Shown: positions 1 to 6,378 of the stretch, piece after piece
How positions within the stretch are numbered: the first letter of the stretch is position 1
Layout of the letters: each line of letters opens with the position of its first letter
Translations under genes and position numbers: made by a program
Notes under the pieces: model-generated
The model's input: only the letters and a program-made list of their open reading frames with translations
Databases searched by the model: none
What the model was told of the DNA's origin: nothing
Source of the DNA: a virus
Length of the DNA stretch: 28,513 bases
IMG/VR virus record: IMGVR_UViG_3300032278_001453
Span: 1 to 28,513 of that record
Reading direction: 5' to 3' (one strand)

Positions 1-422
1 AAGTAATAGAGTTTGTGGTCTTCACCAGCGATAGCTGATTCACCAGCATCCAATGTGAGGAATATCTTCTCTCCGTGTCCCAAAGCACCCAATGTTTCTA
101 CAGGGTATTTCTCGCTGATTGGGTCAAGGAAATTTGCCAAGTCACGCATCTGAATGGGAGTCCAATCTCCACCAACCACACTCAGTATACGATGATGAGG
201 GTCATCAGTAGTTGGTTCTCTCATAATAGCGTTATGGTCTGTTTGTACCTGAGTACCATCAGGGAGGCTAATGTAAGTAGGCGTAGTATAGATTTCAAAG
301 TCTACATCAACGTACTTCATAGCTTCACTTACCGTCGCATCGGTATCCATTACTGTACCAATACGATGCCATGCTGGTTTTCTACGTCCGTAGAATCGTT
401 CACCAAATATGCTTGCTGGCAT
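1..422 (-). CDS. DUF932 (TIGR03299-like) phage protein, 3' end outside window
   Basis: The gene starts at ATG 422-420 behind a good Shine-Dalgarno (AAAGGAG) and runs off the left edge, so about 140 N-terminal residues are visible. It begins MPASIFGERFYGRRKPAWHR and contains LSVVGGDWTPIQMRDLANFL followed by LGALGHGEKIFLTLDAGES. The order (Trp-His near the N-terminus, a VIR-like 'AIMREPT', 'VVG..WTPIQ', then a 'GALGHGEKIF' strand) matches the phage/plasmid-like TIGR03299/DUF932 family. That family is common in phages and plasmids, and its role is poorly understood, with replication or recombination accessory functions suggested. It has its own promoter at 527-556 with a leader of about 100 nt, so it is a separate transcription unit from the small ORFs to its right. 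Family assignment is from recognised motif order, not a search. Confidence 0.82.
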   Translation of the reverse strand, partial: MPASIFGERFYGRRKPAWHRIGTVMDTDATVSEAMKYVDVDFEIYTTPTYISLPDGTQVQTDHNAIMREPTTDDPHHRILSVVGGDWTPIQMRDLANFLDPISEKYPVETLGALGHGEKIFLTLDAGESAIAGEDHKLYY

Positions 423-526
423 AACTGCCACTCCTTTCTTTTGCTTTGCTATCGAACTCTCTATGTGTCTTGAACCCCCTGGCCTTGATTGCCCTGGTTG
501 GGCTGGCTGGAACTCGACGCTGAGAC

Positions 527-556
527 ATCATATCATCGGCCTCAACCGCCTGTCAA
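527..556 (-). promoter_or_regulatory. Sigma-70-like promoter for the DUF932 gene
   Basis: On the minus strand TTGACA (551-556) is followed after 18 nt by TATGAT (527-532). It lies in the roughly 150-nt gap between the 74-residue ORF and the DUF932 start. The gap (423-575) is clearly GC-richer than its surroundings and contains CCTGG/CTGG-rich sequence, but no ORF or tRNA fold that I can support. Confidence 0.7.
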
Positions 557-575
557 CCCCACGCCTGGGCCGTGC

Positions 576-800
576 CTAGCTGGGCTTATTAGGCAACTCA
601 AAGCTAGTGTTAGCTACGACTTCATGCAGACTCCCTACCATGTCTTTCGTTAGGGAATGTATCTCTGATGTAGCACTATCAAGACTGATAGTTAGTTTAT
701 GAATGTCTTGAGTGATTTGCAGGATACGGAAGTTGAGGTAGCCCAACCAAACTGAAACGGCAACGAGGCCACCGAACAGGGCTGGTTCAGCCAGTCCCAT
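576..800 (-). CDS. Small membrane-anchored protein, 74 aa
   Basis: Not recognised. Residues about 8-26 (PALFGGLVAVSVWLGYLNFR) form one hydrophobic segment, followed by a short heptad-like helix (ILQITQDIHKLTISLDSATS). The layout is an N-terminal anchor with a cytoplasmic or periplasmic coiled coil. The start overlaps the upstream 116-residue gene by 14 bp, with AGGT upstream of ATG. A holin or spanin-like role is possible for a phage protein of this shape, but nothing specific supports it. It is the last gene of the leftward small-ORF operon. Confidence 0.6.
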   Translation of the reverse strand: MGLAEPALFGGLVAVSVWLGYLNFRILQITQDIHKLTISLDSATSEIHSLTKDMVGSLHEVVANTSFELPNKPS

Positions 801-1137
801 TCAATGTACCTGTTTCGCGTGGAGTAGGGTTAAGTTCCTTTAAGTAGTTAACCAAATCCATAAATGGGTTGGCAACTAGGGGGGGATAGTTATCGTAGTT
901 CTCGATATCTAATTGGAGAATTTCATGCCTAGCTTTATAGACTTCTACCAATGCTTGTACAGCATCGTTAATAAAGTCTTGCATTGGAATCTTACCAATA
1001 GCATTAAGGGCTATGTCTTGTAAGATTTCATCATTCGGGAATGGTACTTCCTTAGGTTCGTCATAGTCACTAACGTCAAACAGTCCTACTTGACCTTGTG
1101 CTTCTTCTATCTCTGGTTCCTGTACTGGTTCTTGCAT
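787..1137 (-). CDS. Acidic hypothetical protein, 116 aa
   Basis: Not recognised. The N-terminal third is rich in Glu, Gln and Asp (MQEPVQEPEIEEAQGQVGLF), followed by predicted helices around IALNAIGKIPMQDFINDAVQ and a Pro/Gly/Thr-rich end. No Cys cluster, signal peptide or membrane span is visible. It is 8 bp downstream of the 161-residue gene, with AGGAGG before the ATG, and overlaps the next gene by 14 bp, so it is translated as part of the same operon. Confidence 0.6.
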   Translation of the reverse strand: MQEPVQEPEIEEAQGQVGLFDVSDYDEPKEVPFPNDEILQDIALNAIGKIPMQDFINDAVQALVEVYKARHEILQLDIENYDNYPPLVANPFMDLVNYLKELNPTPRETGTLNGTG

Positions 1138-1145
1138 AATGCCTC

Positions 1146-1631
1146 CTAACCTTTATCTGATTGTTTTACTTCTTCTTCTACAGTAGATAATAGTTTATCT
1201 ATCTGCTTGTCCCTATTATAATTCTCAGCATATAGAGCTAAGTATAATTTACGTTTAAGGTTAAATCCTACTTGTTCTCGTCCAACTTTAGAATAGCTAT
1301 GGCATATCTCTCTAAGCATATAAATATCTGTTACATTCAAATGTACCACTGTACCCTCACTGGATTCCTCAGGGTCAGTTATTCTTAATACTGCCATCCC
1401 TAGTTTATCTATTAAGGTAACTGGGGCTGGTAAATAAGCAGAGGGCATCATTACTCTCATAGTAGTAACCGATTCTTGCATACTTTCTTTCTCAATCATC
1501 ATAGTTAAACTATCATCTAAGAACAGAATTTCATTACGAGTCATATATATAGGATGTAAATCTTCTTCTAAATCTTCTTCTTCCTCTCCCCAAACGTCTC
1601 CCCACTCATCATTGTATTCCATTTCTTCCAT
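1146..1631 (-). CDS. Acidic hypothetical protein, 161 aa
   Basis: Not recognised. The first 25 residues are extremely acidic (YNDEWGDVWGEEEEDLEEDL). The body then looks like a small alpha/beta fold: 'HPIYMTRNEILFLDDSLTMM', strands around MRVMMPSAYLPAPVTLIDKL and VVHLNVTDIYMLREICHSYS, and a C-terminal helix. The acidic start could mimic DNA or bind a basic partner, but this is inference. It begins just downstream of the 57-residue basic protein in the same operon. Confidence 0.6.
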   Translation of the reverse strand: MEEMEYNDEWGDVWGEEEEDLEEDLHPIYMTRNEILFLDDSLTMMIEKESMQESVTTMRVMMPSAYLPAPVTLIDKLGMAVLRITDPEESSEGTVVHLNVTDIYMLREICHSYSKVGREQVGFNLKRKLYLALYAENYNRDKQIDKLLSTVEEEVKQSDKG

Positions 1632-1642
1632 AGAAAACCCCC

Positions 1643-1816
1643 TTATGTCTCAAGGAATCGGTCATACTCGTCTGCTTTCTCCTGTCGTTGTTCTCTAATA
1701 ACGGTTTTATTTCTACGTTTCTTTTCACTAGAAACGCTGGACTCATAAAATTTACGTTGTTGCTTTAAGGTACGTCTGTTCTGTATTTTACTATCTCTGT
1801 TCTTCCAGTTACCCAT
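1643..1816 (-). CDS. Very basic 57-aa protein
   Basis: A short reading frame from ATG 1816 to TAA 1643. The protein is strongly basic and hydrophilic: MGNWKNRDSKIQNRRTLKQQ, then a middle containing SSEKKRRNK, ending EYDRFLET. Its ATG shares a base with the TAA of the gene upstream (TAATG), which supports real translational coupling. The composition suggests nucleic-acid binding. No known family is recognised. Confidence 0.55.
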   Translation of the reverse strand: MGNWKNRDSKIQNRRTLKQQRKFYESSVSSEKKRRNKTVIREQRQEKADEYDRFLET

Positions 1817-1995
1817 TAGCCAAGAATCCTTTTATCAAGTCTAACTTTCAATGCTTGTACCTTACACACATTACAGTCACAATCATCCATATGTTCTAAT
1901 GCTTGTTCTCTAGGTGTAGGTTTCTTATCTATTTTATTAAAGAATACTATGTCATCGCCCAAAAGTTCCCTAAGTTTTTTGTCGTTGTTCTGCAA
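1816..1995 (-). CDS. Small CxCxxC protein, 59 aa, TTG start
   Basis: The best ribosome site (AAAGGAGG) sits 6 nt before a TTG at 1995-1993, which makes TTG the likely start. In-frame ATG codons further upstream lie inside the preceding gene and have no such site. The protein begins (M)QNNDKKLRELLGDDIVFF and carries DDCDCNVCK near its middle, a CxCxxC cluster that could bind one metal ion. No family is recognised. It overlaps the upstream coiled-coil ORF by 26 bp and ends in TAATG with the next gene. Confidence 0.6.
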   Translation of the reverse strand: MQNNDKKLRELLGDDIVFFNKIDKKPTPREQALEHMDDCDCNVCKVQALKVRLDKRILG

Positions 1996-2179
1996 ACCAG
2001 GCCTCCTTTCGTTTATCATCAGCTTGAGTTTCCGCAAGAGTGTCGATTTGTTGTTTCAACTCTACTATATTATACTCTAAAACTTGAATTAGTTCAATAA
2101 TTTCTGCGATTTGATTATTGAAATTAGTTATGTGTTTTAGATATTCTTCATTTCGTGATACTAGATATTGCATTACCAT
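1970..2179 (-). CDS. Coiled-coil protein, 69 aa
   Basis: Almost entirely a predicted coiled coil, with regular Ile/Leu spacing (EIIELIQVLEYNIVELKQQI) and a charged end. The ATG overlaps the TAA of the upstream 49-residue gene by one base, so it is probably read by re-initiation. No specific homology is recognised. Confidence 0.6.
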   Translation of the reverse strand: MVMQYLVSRNEEYLKHITNFNNQIAEIIELIQVLEYNIVELKQQIDTLAETQADDKRKEAWFAEQRQKT

Positions 2180-2328
2180 TATTTATACCCCACCCAATGT
2201 TCTCCACACCATTCTTTATGTGTACAGTTGTCCAGATTAAGTGGCCCATCTATCCAACCAAAGGCTTGAACCACGATAGATATGAAAAACATAGCCACTA
2301 AAAACGCCACAGGATTTGTAATTGACAT
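2179..2328 (-). CDS. Single-span membrane mini-protein, 49 aa
   Basis: First gene of the leftward unit. GAGGTGG lies just before ATG 2328. The protein starts MSITNPVAFLVAMFFISIVV, a hydrophobic span, and continues with a short exposed tail holding two Cys (DNCTHKEWCGEHW), possibly a disulfide outside the membrane. No family is recognised. The promoter at 2357-2386 is immediately upstream. Confidence 0.6.
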   Translation of the reverse strand: MSITNPVAFLVAMFFISIVVQAFGWIDGPLNLDNCTHKEWCGEHWVGYK

Positions 2329-2356
2329 TCGCCACCTCAAAATTTAAGTTGTTGAA

Positions 2357-2386
2357 AGCATATCACATGGGAAATAAATCGGTCAA
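2357..2386 (-). promoter_or_regulatory. Sigma-70-like promoter for the leftward small-ORF operon
   Basis: On the minus strand TTGACC (2381-2386) is separated by 18 nt from TATGCT (2357-2362). Transcription would begin about 20 nt before the 49-residue gene. The element lies in the 102-bp gap between the leftward operon and the rightward HNH gene, so this gap is a divergent regulatory region. Confidence 0.65.
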
Positions 2387-2392
2387 CCCTAG

Positions 2393-2398
2393 TATAAT
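2393..2398 (+). promoter_or_regulatory. Possible -10 element for the HNH gene
   Basis: A perfect TATAAT lies 33 bp before the HNH start codon, inside AGTATAATACT, an 11-bp near-palindrome. No convincing -35 box is present at 16-18 bp. The minus-strand promoter is only 7 bp away, so the two may compete or be co-regulated. Confidence 0.4.
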
Positions 2399-2430
2399 AC
2401 TATATACAGGTATTTATTTTGAGGTGGTAT

Positions 2431-2805
2431 ATGGTTATTCGTAAAGTTGGGCGTATGCCCCCCATTTCTAAACAAGAAGTTGTTGATTACTTGGATAAGA
2501 CAAGAGATATAGAAGAGTATACCAGTAATAAAGTCCCGATGCAATCCGATAAATTAAAGATTAGATTAATAAATGAAGGTTATTTAGAACCCAGTTGCGC
2601 CATCTGTGGTATATCTAGATGGCTAGATGGGGAAGTCCCTCTCCAACTAGACCACCAAGATGGGAATAAAGATAACAACAATCTTAAAAATCTCCGTTTA
2701 CTCTGCCCTAACTGTCATGCTTTAACTCCTGAGTATAGATTAAAGAATGAATTTAAAGGAGAAACTTATTCTAATCGAGACAACCCAGACGGAAACAGAG
2801 CATAA
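2431..2805 (+). CDS. HNH endonuclease, free-standing
   Basis: The start is ATG 2431, preceded by GAGGTGG 3 nt away. An in-frame TTG at 2419 lies before that site and is not favoured. The 124-residue product has a zinc knuckle C56-x2-C59 (CAICG), the core LQLDHQDGNKDNNNLKNLRL (His75 as candidate general base, with downstream Asn) and C92-x2-C95-H96 (LCPNCHA), the order of a Cys4-zinc HNH nuclease. Residues 1-50 may recognise DNA. Such small HNH genes often behave as homing endonucleases in phages. It and its partner are the only rightward genes in the window and sit between leftward units, which fits insertion as a mobile unit. Confidence 0.88.
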   Translation: MVIRKVGRMPPISKQEVVDYLDKTRDIEEYTSNKVPMQSDKLKIRLINEGYLEPSCAICGISRWLDGEVPLQLDHQDGNKDNNNLKNLRLLCPNCHALTPEYRLKNEFKGETYSNRDNPDGNRA

Positions 2806-2950
2806 CCATATAGTTTTACGGTTACGTTGTGAATCCTGTCAACACCAATTCTCTATAGACGTTGGCATTTCCTTAGGCCATACCAAATATTTGTGGGCAA
2901 AACTCATGAGAGAAATCATGAGTCATGCCTACACACATACTTTGGACTAA
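2747..2950 (+). CDS. C2H2-like zinc mini-protein overlapping the HNH gene
   Basis: 67 residues from ATG 2747, overlapping the HNH 3' end by 59 bp in another frame. It contains CESC-x-H (C28, C31, H33) and, near the C-terminus, HAYTH (H60, H64), a layout that could hold one zinc. An AAAGGAG lies inside the ORF (about 2755-2761), 6 nt before an in-frame ATT codon at 2768, so a shorter non-ATG form is possible. The stop TAA overlaps the stop of the opposing papain-like gene by 4 bp. Not recognised; possibly a DNA-binding partner of the nuclease. Confidence 0.5.
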   Translation: MNLKEKLILIETTQTETEHNHIVLRLRCESCQHQFSIDVGISLGHTKYLWAKLMREIMSHAYTHTLD

Positions 2951-3423
2951 AGAACTATATACCCGTCTTTCATTTTATATACTTCCGTCTTAGACATACC
3001 ATCCCCTAGAGGAACAAACCTATCTGCTTGAGGTTCATATAGTTCCGCTGGAGAATCGGTAAAGATGACTAAATTATAGGCATGTCCACCTGAGTAGTCT
3101 ATCACTAATGCTACAGTATTAATCCCTATTTTCCTATCACAACGGGCTTTGAAACTAAAGGCAAAGTTATCACAATCATATTCTTCTGAGATATACTTCT
3201 TCCCATTTGTCCAATCCCATCGAATCCAATCCTGAAACTCTTTCTTACTACATGACCAATACTTAGAATCTAGATGCAGACGTTTCATTCCTGAGGTTAA
3301 AAAGCCTGCATCCTTTAATTGATTGTAGACATAATTCTTTTCCACCTGTTCTCGTGTTTCCATCATTGGTGGGTCTACATAATCTCTTCCGAATCGTTCT
3401 ACTGCTTCTAATAATCTACCCAT
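2947..3423 (-). CDS. Papain/transglutaminase-like protein, 158 aa
   Basis: AAGGAG precedes ATG 3423. The body shows a plausible Cys-His-Glu/Gln triad: C84 in EEYDCDNFAFSFKA, H114 in SGGHAYNLVIF and E130/Q132 in LYEPQADRF. This YDCDxFA / GHAxN / EPQxD order occurs in a group of small papain-like proteins of phages and cyanobacteria related to the agglutinin C-terminal peptidase fold. There is no signal peptide, so it acts in the cytoplasm or inside a particle. A role in host-protein or peptidoglycan cleavage cannot be told from sequence. The family is inferred from motif order. It is the last gene of the long leftward block and converges on the HNH pair. Confidence 0.6.
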   Translation of the reverse strand: MGRLLEAVERFGRDYVDPPMMETREQVEKNYVYNQLKDAGFLTSGMKRLHLDSKYWSCSKKEFQDWIRWDWTNGKKYISEEYDCDNFAFSFKARCDRKIGINTVALVIDYSGGHAYNLVIFTDSPAELYEPQADRFVPLGDGMSKTEVYKMKDGYIVL

Positions 3424-3434
3424 ATAAATACTCC

Positions 3435-3683
3435 TTACGATTTAAATGTTTCAGATACTTTAGCAAGGTAATCTAGTTCATCGGCTAAACCACCTATCTC
3501 CTTTCCTACAGATACTTCCCAATTCCTAGTATAAATACGCCCATTCATTCGGAGCCAACTCGCAATACGTCTCAGAGTTATAGCTTGTTGTTTCCTGCAT
3601 ATATCCTCTAGGTTATGTACATCTACTATAGATGCTTCCAAGCCATCTACTGTATCCAACATTGTTTCCAGTTCACGTTCCAT
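3435..3683 (-). CDS. Helical hypothetical protein, 82 aa
   Basis: Preceded by GAGGTGC 6 nt before the ATG. It is helical and charged (MERELETMLDTVDGLEASIV ... LRRIASWLRMNGRIYTRNWE). No Cys cluster or membrane segment. Not recognised. It lies 11 bp upstream of the papain-like gene in the same operon. Confidence 0.6.
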   Translation of the reverse strand: MERELETMLDTVDGLEASIVDVHNLEDICRKQQAITLRRIASWLRMNGRIYTRNWEVSVGKEIGGLADELDYLAKVSETFKS

Positions 3684-3707
3684 TATAGCACCTCATTTTT
3701 ATCAAGT

Positions 3708-4145
3708 CTAATTTTGGAGTCTCGCAGGTAACCACTTATTCTTTAATACTACTCCCCCATACAATAATGGGAACCCCTGTCTAGGTGGAAACCCGTATGT
3801 CCACTTTCCTCCTTGGGTTAACGGATTCCCATGTTCCTCAGCAATCTGCTCGTACTCTGAATCTGTTAGTATATGTGCCGTAAGTATTTCCTTAGGGGGC
3901 CATTGGCTCCTTGCTTTAGCTAATTCTGTTGCTCTCACCCATCCATGCCCCGTGCCTGGTGCAGTTCCTGGCACTGGTATCCATTCACTATAGATATTAG
4001 ATAAGGGTATTGGAGTGGGGGTAGGATATACAGTCTCCCACTCCACACATTCCTTCTTTGGCCCAGCTGCTACTGCCCCCACCACAACCATTACAAGAAG
4101 CATTAATGCAGCTGTTAGTAAGCCTCCTGCAACACTTTTATTCAC
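3708..4145 (-). CDS. Exported or membrane-anchored protein, 145 aa, GTG start
   Basis: The start is GTG at 4145-4143, overlapping the TGA of the upstream gene (GTGA), with AAAGGAG about 10 nt before. Residues 8-28 are strongly hydrophobic (LLTAALMLLVMVVVGAVAAG), either a signal peptide or an anchor. A Pro/Thr linker (VYPTPTPIPLS) follows, then a compact domain rich in Gly, Trp and Pro. The mature part would face the periplasm or the outside. No known enzyme motif is seen. The anchor-linker-domain shape resembles phage envelope proteins such as superinfection-exclusion factors, but that is only a guess. Confidence 0.62.
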   Translation of the reverse strand: MNKSVAGGLLTAALMLLVMVVVGAVAAGPKKECVEWETVYPTPTPIPLSNIYSEWIPVPGTAPGTGHGWVRATELAKARSQWPPKEILTAHILTDSEYEQIAEEHGNPLTQGGKWTYGFPPRQGFPLLYGGVVLKNKWLPARLQN

Positions 4146-4300
4146 TGGTCTAGTTTCTCCTTTATTAACATTGGCAGCGATAACAAAATACCAACCCCAA
4201 GCAAAATTGTAAGCGGTATTATAATTGTTGTAAAAAACATTAAGCTATGTTTCCACCCAGTTTTTTTCGGATACCCTAGTTGTCTATATACTTCTTCCAT
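4142..4300 (-). CDS. Single-span membrane mini-protein, 52 aa
   Basis: Runs from ATG 4300 (sharing a base with the TAA of the 490-residue gene, TAATG) to TGA 4142 (overlapping the next GTG). The N-terminus is basic and cytoplasmic in character (MEEVYRQLGYPKKTGWKHSL), followed by one hydrophobic helix (IIIPLTILLGVGILLSLPML) and a charged tail. Both ends are coupled to neighbours, which supports translation. No family is recognised. Confidence 0.55.
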   Translation of the reverse strand: MEEVYRQLGYPKKTGWKHSLMFFTTIIIPLTILLGVGILLSLPMLIKEKLDQ

Positions 4301-5772
4301 TAGTTCTCTCCCTTTACTTCAACTTGATTCACATCACCATCCCAAGTACCATCCCAAGGCCACTCACCGTTATCGTTATAAGCATTTGCTAACCATTCAT
4401 TTCCTGGCTCTGATGGTTGTAGTACCCATGATGTATGATTATATTTATAGATGTGGCAAACGTCCCACGGTGGAATACCACACATCCAGTTCGTCCATAC
4501 CGCTTCACCATTCCAATACCCGTCTAACCAATAATCTCCTGTATACGAATGGTTAGTGCTATTATCTTTATGGTCTACGTATATCCAATAGGGTTCATTC
4601 CATGAACCCTCCCAGACTCTACCCTCGGTTGGAAAATTACCCGTAGTATCATTACTGGTAGTGTTGTTATTTTGGCTACTTTCGTAGTCATCTGCAAGTT
4701 CTTGTAATTTCCATACTTGCTCTTGAATAAACATTACTTCCATCTGCAAATCTTCTACCATCCATTTGTCTGCATACCTATCATCGTCGCTACCAGTATC
4801 AGTAGCAGCCCATTCCAACTCATCTACACGCCACTCAAGTTCTTCTTTAACATTATATATTAACTCCTCTAGCCACCCAGTATCCGTAGAGCCAGATACT
4901 GTAGGTATTTCTATACTGTCCAATTCCCACTGAATATCGTCAATCCTGTCCCAGAGGGCAGCATCATCATAAGACTGCCCTGGTGTGGCTTGTAGAACCG
5001 CTACGGCGGTTTGTAGTGAGGATATGTCAGCACGAAGGGAAGCATCATCAAAGGGATTCTCCACTCGTTGTATCGTATTTCCACCACTACTTGTAGTAGG
5101 GATGGCATTTACCTGACGTTCTACTGCGGAGACACGGCTACGTAAATCTGAATCATCATACCTATTCTCGATAGTTTTTGTAGAACCATCACTCTTAGGT
5201 TGCCTTTCCAATGTAGTTATATCAGTCTTCATAGTTCTTATATCACTCTTGATACTATCCACAGAAGATTTAAGACTAGTCATAGAACCCTCAACAGTTG
5301 CTATTCTTACTATCAATGGCCCCAAGTCTACAGTCCCATCATCTGAAGTCATGTCCATACTAGACAAAGCACTTAGTTGTCCTGTTAATTCCGCTACTTG
5401 GGCCTGAAGGTCTGATGTATCTCCTACTTCAATACCACTAACTTCTACTTGTAAAGATGTTAAGTCCAAAGCTAATTCCTGTAACCTAGCATTTATGTCG
5501 GAATCATCGTACCCATCAGGAATATAGATATCGTCTATACGTTCAATGAGGGTATCAGTCTGTAACCATAGAAGAGAATCGTCATAAGGAGCAACGTCTA
5601 ATTCACTGAAACGTTCCTCCATAGTAAGATTCGCTTCTTCCTGATACGCTACATCTTCTTTAAGATTTTCTACATCCGTTTTAAAATTAATTCCAAAGGT
5701 GATACCACCTATGAGGATACCTACGATAGGAATCCCAGCTGTCACAAACCCCATAGTTTTTGATACGTTCAT
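4300..5772 (-). CDS. Membrane-anchored coiled-coil protein with YDDS repeats, 490 aa
   Basis: Residues 7-28 form a hydrophobic anchor (GFVTAGIPIVGILIGGITFG). Residues 30-360 are a long coiled coil of Asp/Ser/Leu-rich segments, punctuated by a motif seen at about residues 63 (YDDSLL), 88 (YDDSDI), 205 (YDDSDL), 241 (FDDASL) and 268 (YDDAAL), each opening a new helical register. An Asn/Thr linker (370-380) leads to a C-terminal domain of about 100 residues packed with Trp and Tyr (WEGSWNEPYWIYVDHKD, GDYWLDGYWNGEAVW) and two Cys (MCGIPPWDVCH). It looks like an anchored stalk carrying a binding head. It could be a virion or host-surface fibre, or an exclusion factor. No family is recognised. Confidence 0.7.
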   Translation of the reverse strand: MNVSKTMGFVTAGIPIVGILIGGITFGINFKTDVENLKEDVAYQEEANLTMEERFSELDVAPYDDSLLWLQTDTLIERIDDIYIPDGYDDSDINARLQELALDLTSLQVEVSGIEVGDTSDLQAQVAELTGQLSALSSMDMTSDDGTVDLGPLIVRIATVEGSMTSLKSSVDSIKSDIRTMKTDITTLERQPKSDGSTKTIENRYDDSDLRSRVSAVERQVNAIPTTSSGGNTIQRVENPFDDASLRADISSLQTAVAVLQATPGQSYDDAALWDRIDDIQWELDSIEIPTVSGSTDTGWLEELIYNVKEELEWRVDELEWAATDTGSDDDRYADKWMVEDLQMEVMFIQEQVWKLQELADDYESSQNNNTTSNDTTGNFPTEGRVWEGSWNEPYWIYVDHKDNSTNHSYTGDYWLDGYWNGEAVWTNWMCGIPPWDVCHIYKYNHTSWVLQPSEPGNEWLANAYNDNGEWPWDGTWDGDVNQVEVKGEN

Positions 5773-5867
5773 GTTATTAGTAGTAGTACTACTCCTATAG
5801 CTACTACCACATCGGCAGTAGCGGCAATATACATCCCAATTACCATAATCTTTTCGGCTCTAGTCAT
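5769..5867 (-). CDS. Membrane micro-protein, 32 aa
   Basis: From ATG 5867 to TGA 5769, overlapping the start of the 490-residue gene as ATGA. The sequence is MTRAEKIMVIGMYIAATADV followed by VVAIGVVLLLIT, essentially one membrane helix with a basic N-terminus. GAGG is just before the ATG. The coupling to the coiled-coil membrane protein suggests they are made together. Confidence 0.45.
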   Translation of the reverse strand: MTRAEKIMVIGMYIAATADVVVAIGVVLLLIT

Positions 5868-5880
5868 TTCCTCATACCTC

Positions 5881-6009
5881 TTAATGTAATGGACAAACCT
5901 TGATAAACGTGCCCACTGAACTGTCCTCTACGACAGGAAGGATTGCTCCCCCAATGACTATTGCTACTGCTACTAAACCTAAACTAGCTAATGTAAATAT
6001 TTTTAACAA
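5881..6009 (-). CDS. Possible membrane micro-protein, 42 aa, TTG start
   Basis: An open frame from TTG 6009 to TAA 5881, in the same frame as the upstream 119-residue gene and just after its stop. It has one hydrophobic stretch (TLASLGLVAVAIVIGGAILP) and a short tail with one Cys. No clear Shine-Dalgarno is present, so translation would rely on re-initiation. It fits the local pattern of single-span mini-proteins, but it is uncertain. Confidence 0.35.
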   Translation of the reverse strand: MLKIFTLASLGLVAVAIVIGGAILPVVEDSSVGTFIKVCPLH

Positions 6010-6015
6010 AACTTG

Positions 6016-6375
6016 TTAACCGTAAAATTGAGCTTCCTCTATAATAATTTCTGTCTGACTCTGTGTGGCCTTCTCCTCATATAAGGTAGTACTCTTCTCT
6101 ATTAAAAACCCCTGCTTCGTAAGCCATTTGTTTACTGCTTCTGTAATAGAATCTCCATCTGTAGTGTGATAGGTATTATCTACAGGATTAACTGCCTGTA
6201 CGTCCCATCGTGTATAAGGGGGTATACCCTCTACGTAGGTGCCATCCTTTTGTGTATACGACTCCCCAGGTTTATCTCTTGTTGCCCTAAAGGTCACATT
6301 CCAAGCATAGTTCAGGAGTTCAATCATCGCCATTCTATCTCTATTCGTTACCATATAAGATTTATTATTATTCAT
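6016..6375 (-). CDS. Hypothetical protein, 119 aa
   Basis: AGG lies 6 nt before ATG 6375. The product is an alpha/beta protein with a Trp/Tyr-containing central sheet (SYTQKDGTYVEGIPPYTRWD) and a helix LTKQGFLIEKST. It has no Cys and no membrane segment. Not recognised. It follows the 247-residue DUF6065-like gene after only 3 bp. Confidence 0.6.
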   Translation of the reverse strand: MNNNKSYMVTNRDRMAMIELLNYAWNVTFRATRDKPGESYTQKDGTYVEGIPPYTRWDVQAVNPVDNTYHTTDGDSITEAVNKWLTKQGFLIEKSTTLYEEKATQSQTEIIIEEAQFYG

Positions 6376-6378
6376 ATC

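Noticed and set aside
430-575. tRNA-like sequence (GGGGGTTCAAGAC on the minus strand) in the DUF932 leader
   Set aside because: No matching acceptor, D or anticodon stems could be formed around it; the region is better explained as a promoter and leader.
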